Assembly (NCBI GenBank): GCA_003511785.1
Contig: DOIS01000047.1
Span: 1-7,806, forward strand
Source: Paracoccaceae bacterium
GTDB lineage: Bacteria; Pseudomonadota; Alphaproteobacteria; Rhodobacterales; Rhodobacteraceae
Direction: 5' to 3'
Length of the DNA: 7,806 nucleotides
Shown here: piece after piece, positions 6,001 through 7,806 of the stretch
Position numbering within the stretch: position 1 is the stretch's first letter
How the letters are laid out: every line of letters starts with the position of its first letter
The notes under the pieces: generated by a model
Databases searched by the model: none
Told to the model about the DNA's origin: nothing
What the model saw: only the letters and a program-made list of their open reading frames with translations
Translations under genes and position numbers: made by a program

Positions 6001-6216
6001 TCAGCGCCCGTAGATATGATGCGTGACCACTTCGCCGAGGTCGCAGCGACGCAGGCCGATATCGGCCAGTTCCCGATCGCTCAGACGGCTGAGTTCACCA
6101 TAGGTGCGGTTGAATGCGCCGCGCTTGACCCAGGCATCACGCAGCCCGGCCCAGATTTGCGACAGACGGGCGCCCAGCGAGGCGCCTTGATGCGTATGTG
6201 TGACGATGTTTGCCAT
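6001..6216 (-). CDS. Small DUF1127-family protein, probable RNA-related regulator
   Basis: The 71-residue protein ends in the DUF1127 signature YGELSRLSDRELADIGLRR (about 39-57), preceded by a basic, aromatic-rich helix (IWAGLRDAWVKRGAFNR, 21-37). Members of this family are short and arginine-rich. In R. sphaeroides the DUF1127 protein CcaF1 binds RNA and affects small-RNA maturation and turnover, and Agrobacterium homologues affect RNA and phosphate physiology; the same role here is inferred. The start MANIVTHTHQ is chosen because GGAA lies 6 nt before it. An ATG four codons upstream is possible but poorly spaced from any ribosome site. The gene stands alone, with a candidate promoter at 6297-6325 and a terminator at 5932-5958, inside what is normally a continuous ribosomal operon. 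Confidence 0.85.
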   Translation of the reverse strand: MANIVTHTHQGASLGARLSQIWAGLRDAWVKRGAFNRTYGELSRLSDRELADIGLRRCDLGEVVTHHIYGR

Positions 6217-6241
6217 TGTGTTTTCCATTCCAAACCGGAGA

Positions 6242-6262
6242 CGCCGGACGACTGGCCCGGCG
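6242..6262 (-). other. Hairpin in the DUF1127 leader
   Basis: A perfect 6-bp GC stem (CGCCGG / CCGGCG) with a 9-nt loop lies 25 nt before the DUF1127 start codon. No T run follows. It would sit in the 5' leader of the mRNA if the upstream promoter is right, and could control translation or stability. Confidence 0.35.
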
Positions 6263-6296
6263 CTCGTTCGCGTTTCCAAACTGATTAGATGAGCGG

Positions 6297-6325
6297 CAAA
6301 TAGGCCCGAATTTTCGGCATCACAA
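6297..6325 (-). promoter_or_regulatory. Candidate promoter of the DUF1127 gene
   Basis: TTGTGA (6320-6325) and TATTTG (6297-6302) are 17 nt apart on the minus strand. A palindrome CCGAA-TT-TTCGG (6306-6317) lies in the spacer, and ACCG-6-CGGT (6325-6338) adjoins the -35 box, so a repressor or activator site is possible. Known relatives in Rhodobacter respond to stress sigma factors, but I cannot tell the sigma factor from this sequence. Confidence 0.4.
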
Positions 6326-6338
6326 CCGCTCGAACGGT

Positions 6339-6470
6339 CTGCCCGCCATGCAGCGAATACAAGGCTCGATGCCCCTCTTCGCGCTGGTCCTTCAATGTAG
6401 GAATGCCGATCCGGGTGCTGATGTACGATGCCCTACCTGCGCCGGCTCACCCCGCGGGGGGACAACCACG
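6339..6470. other. Non-coding stretch between the rpmD terminator and the DUF1127 promoter
   Basis: This is part of a 326-nt gene-free gap (6217-6542). Translation on the minus strand is broken by a stop and shows no known protein remnant. The only structures seen are a CCCCGCGGGG palindrome (6450-6459) and two loosely similar ATGTAnGnATGCC-like segments near 6395 and 6422. Nothing supports a gene, tRNA or mobile element here. Confidence 0.5.
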
Positions 6471-6503
6471 AAAAAGGCCCCTGGCGGTGTCGCTGGGGGC
6501 CTT
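6471..6503 (-). terminator. Strong intrinsic terminator after rpmD
   Basis: On the minus strand an 8-bp perfect stem (AAGGCCCC / GGGGCCTT, with further inner pairing) is followed by an uninterrupted TTTTT. It lies about 40 nt past the rpmD stop codon. This is the clearest terminator in the window, and it ends the upstream part of the ribosomal operon before the inserted genes. Confidence 0.88.
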
Positions 6504-6542
6504 CAAACATATCGCACGGGCAAGAAGCCCGGTAGGGCGAGT

Positions 6543-6731
6543 TCAGCCGCGCTCTTCGACGATCTCCACCAGATGCGGGATCTTGGCGATCATGCCACGA
6601 ATGGCCGGGGTATCCTCCAGCTCGCGGGTCTTGTGCATCTTGTTGAGGCCCAGGCCCACCAGGGTCTGGCGCTGTTTTTCCGGGCGGCGGATCGGCGAGC
6701 CGATCTGCTTGACGACGATGGTTTTTGCCAT
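6543..6731 (-). CDS. rpmD: 50S ribosomal protein L30
   Basis: L30 is a small 50S protein of 62 residues. MAKTIVVKQIGSPIRRPEKQ, then TLVGLGLNKMHKTRELEDTP, and the C-terminal MIAKIPHLVEIVEE match the family closely; the length is near the 59 residues of E. coli. The start ATG has GGAGA immediately following the rpsE stop codon (TAAGGAGA, 6739-6746), with only 12 nt between the genes, so the two are probably translationally coupled. In most bacteria rplO follows within a few bases; here a strong terminator follows instead. Confidence 0.97.
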   Translation of the reverse strand: MAKTIVVKQIGSPIRRPEKQRQTLVGLGLNKMHKTRELEDTPAIRGMIAKIPHLVEIVEERG

Positions 6732-6743
6732 GTGTCCGTCTCC

Positions 6744-7322
6744 TTACGCTTCTTCGGCCACTTGGGCCGAAGCGACGGGCGCCTCTTCCCGCTTGGGCAG
6801 GATGTCGGCCACTTTCTTGCCGCGACGCTGCGCGACCGAGCGGGGCGACTGTTCCTTCTTGAGCCCGTCCAGGGTGGCGCGGATCATGTTGTAGGGGTTC
6901 TGCGACCCGACCGACTTGGACACCACATCCTTGACGCCCAGCATCTCGAACACGGCACGCATCGGCCCACCGGCGATGATCCCGGTCCCTTCCGGCGCGG
7001 TGCGCATGACGACCTTGCCGGCGCCGTGGCGGCCATACATGTCGTGATGCAGGGTCCGGCCCTCGCGCAGGGGCACGCGGATCATGTTACGCTTGGCGGC
7101 CTCGGTGGCCTTGCGGATGGCCTCGGGCACTTCTTTCGCCTTGCCCTTGCCGAAGCCGACGCGGCCCTTCTGGTCGCCCACGACGACGAGCGCCGCGAAG
7201 CCGAAGCGTTTGCCGCCCTTCACGGTTTTCGAGACGCGGTTGATCGCGACCAGGCGGTCGGCGAATTCCGGGGTTTCGTCGCGGTCGCGGCCACGGCCCC
7301 GACGGTTGTCACGTTCTGCCAT
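6744..7322 (-). CDS. rpsE: 30S ribosomal protein S5
   Basis: S5 lies on the solvent side of the 30S at the mRNA entry, contributes to helicase activity and accuracy, and is the target of spectinomycin-resistance changes. The 192-residue protein has an N-terminal double-stranded-RNA-binding-like domain (about 20-85) with RVSKTVKGGKRFGFAALVVV and GRVGFGKGKAKEVPEAI, then the C-terminal domain with APEGTGIIAGGPMRAVFEMLG. It is longer than the E. coli protein (about 167 residues) because of a basic N-terminal stretch (RRGRGRDRD) and a C-terminal Ala/Glu-rich tail. The ATG has AAGGA upstream (7331-7335). An 8-bp inverted repeat (6752-6759 with 6765-6772) lies in the last codons, just before the rpmD ribosome site. 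Confidence 0.97.
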   Translation of the reverse strand: MAERDNRRGRGRDRDETPEFADRLVAINRVSKTVKGGKRFGFAALVVVGDQKGRVGFGKGKAKEVPEAIRKATEAAKRNMIRVPLREGRTLHHDMYGRHGAGKVVMRTAPEGTGIIAGGPMRAVFEMLGVKDVVSKSVGSQNPYNMIRATLDGLKKEQSPRSVAQRRGKKVADILPKREEAPVASAQVAEEA

Positions 7323-7343
7323 GCGGCAAATCCTTTTCTTCGT

Positions 7344-7356
7344 GGCGCCAGGCGCC
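7344..7356 (-). other. GGCGCC palindrome pair in the rpsE leader
   Basis: GGCGCC-A-GGCGCC is both a direct repeat and an inverted repeat, 6 nt upstream of the rpsE Shine-Dalgarno region. It could fold as a tight hairpin or bind a dimeric protein, or be a chance feature of GC-rich DNA. Confidence 0.3.
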
Positions 7357-7398
7357 GGTTGGTCAATCCTTGGTGCCCTTCTCGGGCCCGGATCATCG

Positions 7399-7414
7399 AG
7401 ACGTCAGACGTCTG
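7399..7414. repeat. Tandem AGACGTC repeat with internal palindrome
   Basis: AGACGTC occurs twice head to tail (7399-7405, 7406-7412), and CAGACGTCTG (7405-7414) is a perfect 10-nt palindrome. It lies in the gap between rplR and rpsE, next to the dispersed palindrome. It resembles an operator in form, but no regulator can be named. Confidence 0.35.
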
Positions 7415-7422
7415 CAACAGTC

Positions 7423-7464
7423 GGTGGGTTTAAAACCCACCCTACACCAGGGGCGCAGGGTGGG
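7423..7464 (-). repeat. Palindromic intergenic element with terminator-like form between rplR and rpsE
   Basis: CCCACCCT (7436-7443) pairs with AGGGTGGG (7457-7464) around a 13-nt loop, and on the minus strand this stem is followed by TTTTAAA. The same CCCACC segment also takes part in a second 9-bp stem (GGTGGGTTT at 7423-7431 with AAACCCACC at 7433-7441), so the two foldings exclude each other. The element shares its arms and T tail with the one at 48-81. Short palindromes of this kind are common between genes in Rhodobacteraceae. In this orientation it could terminate or attenuate transcription after rplR. Confidence 0.6.
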
Positions 7465-7480
7465 CCCTGACCCATCAGGA

Positions 7481-7806
7481 TCAGATTTTCAGGCCGCCTT
7501 CACGCGCGGCGTCGGCCAGGGCCTTCACCGTACCGTGATAAAGAAAACCGCCGCGGTCGAAATAGGCTTCTTCCACGCCCGCCTTCTTGGCGCGCTCCGC
7601 GATCGCGACGCCCACCTTGGTGGCCGCCTCGATGTTGTTCTTGCCGACGAAGCCCAGATCCTTTTCCAGGGTCGAGGCCGAGGCAAGCGTCACGCCGCGC
7701 ACATCGTCGATCAACTGCACGCTGATGTTCTTGTTCGAGCGGTGCACGCTCAGCCGCGGGCGGCCGGCATTGACCTTCCGCAGCTTGTTCCGAACGCGCA
7801 GGCGGC
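7481..7806 (-). CDS. rplR: 50S ribosomal protein L18, 5' end outside the window
   Basis: The frame is open to the window edge and gives about 107 residues from RLRVRNKLRKVNAGRPRLSV to the TGA at 7481-7483. L18 binds 5S rRNA in the central protuberance with L5 and L25. SVHRSNKNISVQLIDD, TLASAST, VGVAIAERAKKAGV and the C-terminal FDRGGFLYHGTVKALADAAREGGL are typical, and the family's usual length of about 119 implies that only about 12 residues are missing. The gap of 158 nt to rpsE is wide for these genes, which are usually nearly adjacent, and holds palindromic elements. Confidence 0.97.
   Translation of the reverse strand, partial: RLRVRNKLRKVNAGRPRLSVHRSNKNISVQLIDDVRGVTLASASTLEKDLGFVGKNNIEAATKVGVAIAERAKKAGVEEAYFDRGGFLYHGTVKALADAAREGGLKI

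Noticed and set aside
4919..6542. Insertion as a mobile element
   Set aside because: No transposase, integrase, tRNA target, flanking direct repeat or terminal inverted repeat was found around the two extra genes.
6348..7433. Long plus-strand open frame of 361 codons across rpmD and rpsE
   Set aside because: It is a shadow of two certain ribosomal genes, crosses a strong terminator, and resembles no known protein.

Overview
The window is a ribosomal-protein and RNA-polymerase locus read almost entirely from the minus strand, so transcription runs from high to low coordinates. The GC-rich sequence, the SecY N-terminus MVSAAEQMAANTSW, a short-LID adenylate kinase next to secY, and an alpha-type cluster (rpsM-rpsK-rpoA) without rpsD or rpmJ all point to an alphaproteobacterium, most likely Rhodobacterales (Rhodobacteraceae/Roseobacter type). 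That is an inference from sequence character, not from a database search.

In transcription order: the 3' part of rplR (L18), a 158-nt gap holding a palindromic repeat with terminator-like features, rpsE (S5) and rpmD (L30). A strong intrinsic terminator follows rpmD. About 1.7 kb of non-ribosomal DNA comes next: a small DUF1127 gene with a putative promoter and its own terminator, then a class I SAM-dependent methyltransferase gene with its own putative promoter. A good sigma-70-like promoter overlaps the methyltransferase stop codon and appears to restart ribosomal transcription into rplO (L15), secY and adk; secY and adk overlap by 4 nt. A 271-nt gap with another candidate promoter and a tandem repeat precedes rpsM (S13, GTG start), rpsK (S11) and rpoA (RNA polymerase alpha). 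The window ends just before what should be rplQ (L17), whose ribosome binding site appears to lie at positions 10-16.

The ribosomal genes supply 30S and 50S proteins, secY the translocon channel, adk nucleotide homeostasis and rpoA the polymerase scaffold, which is the usual spc-alpha arrangement. The unusual part is the break between rpmD and rplO by a predicted RNA-related small protein gene and a methyltransferase, each with separate transcription signals. Several gaps contain clear hairpins (upstream of secY, between rpsK and rpoA, in the rpsE, rplO and rpsM leaders) that could be attenuation, processing or autoregulatory sites. None of these can be assigned a mechanism from sequence alone. 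No tRNA, rRNA, insertion sequence, CRISPR array or phage gene was seen.
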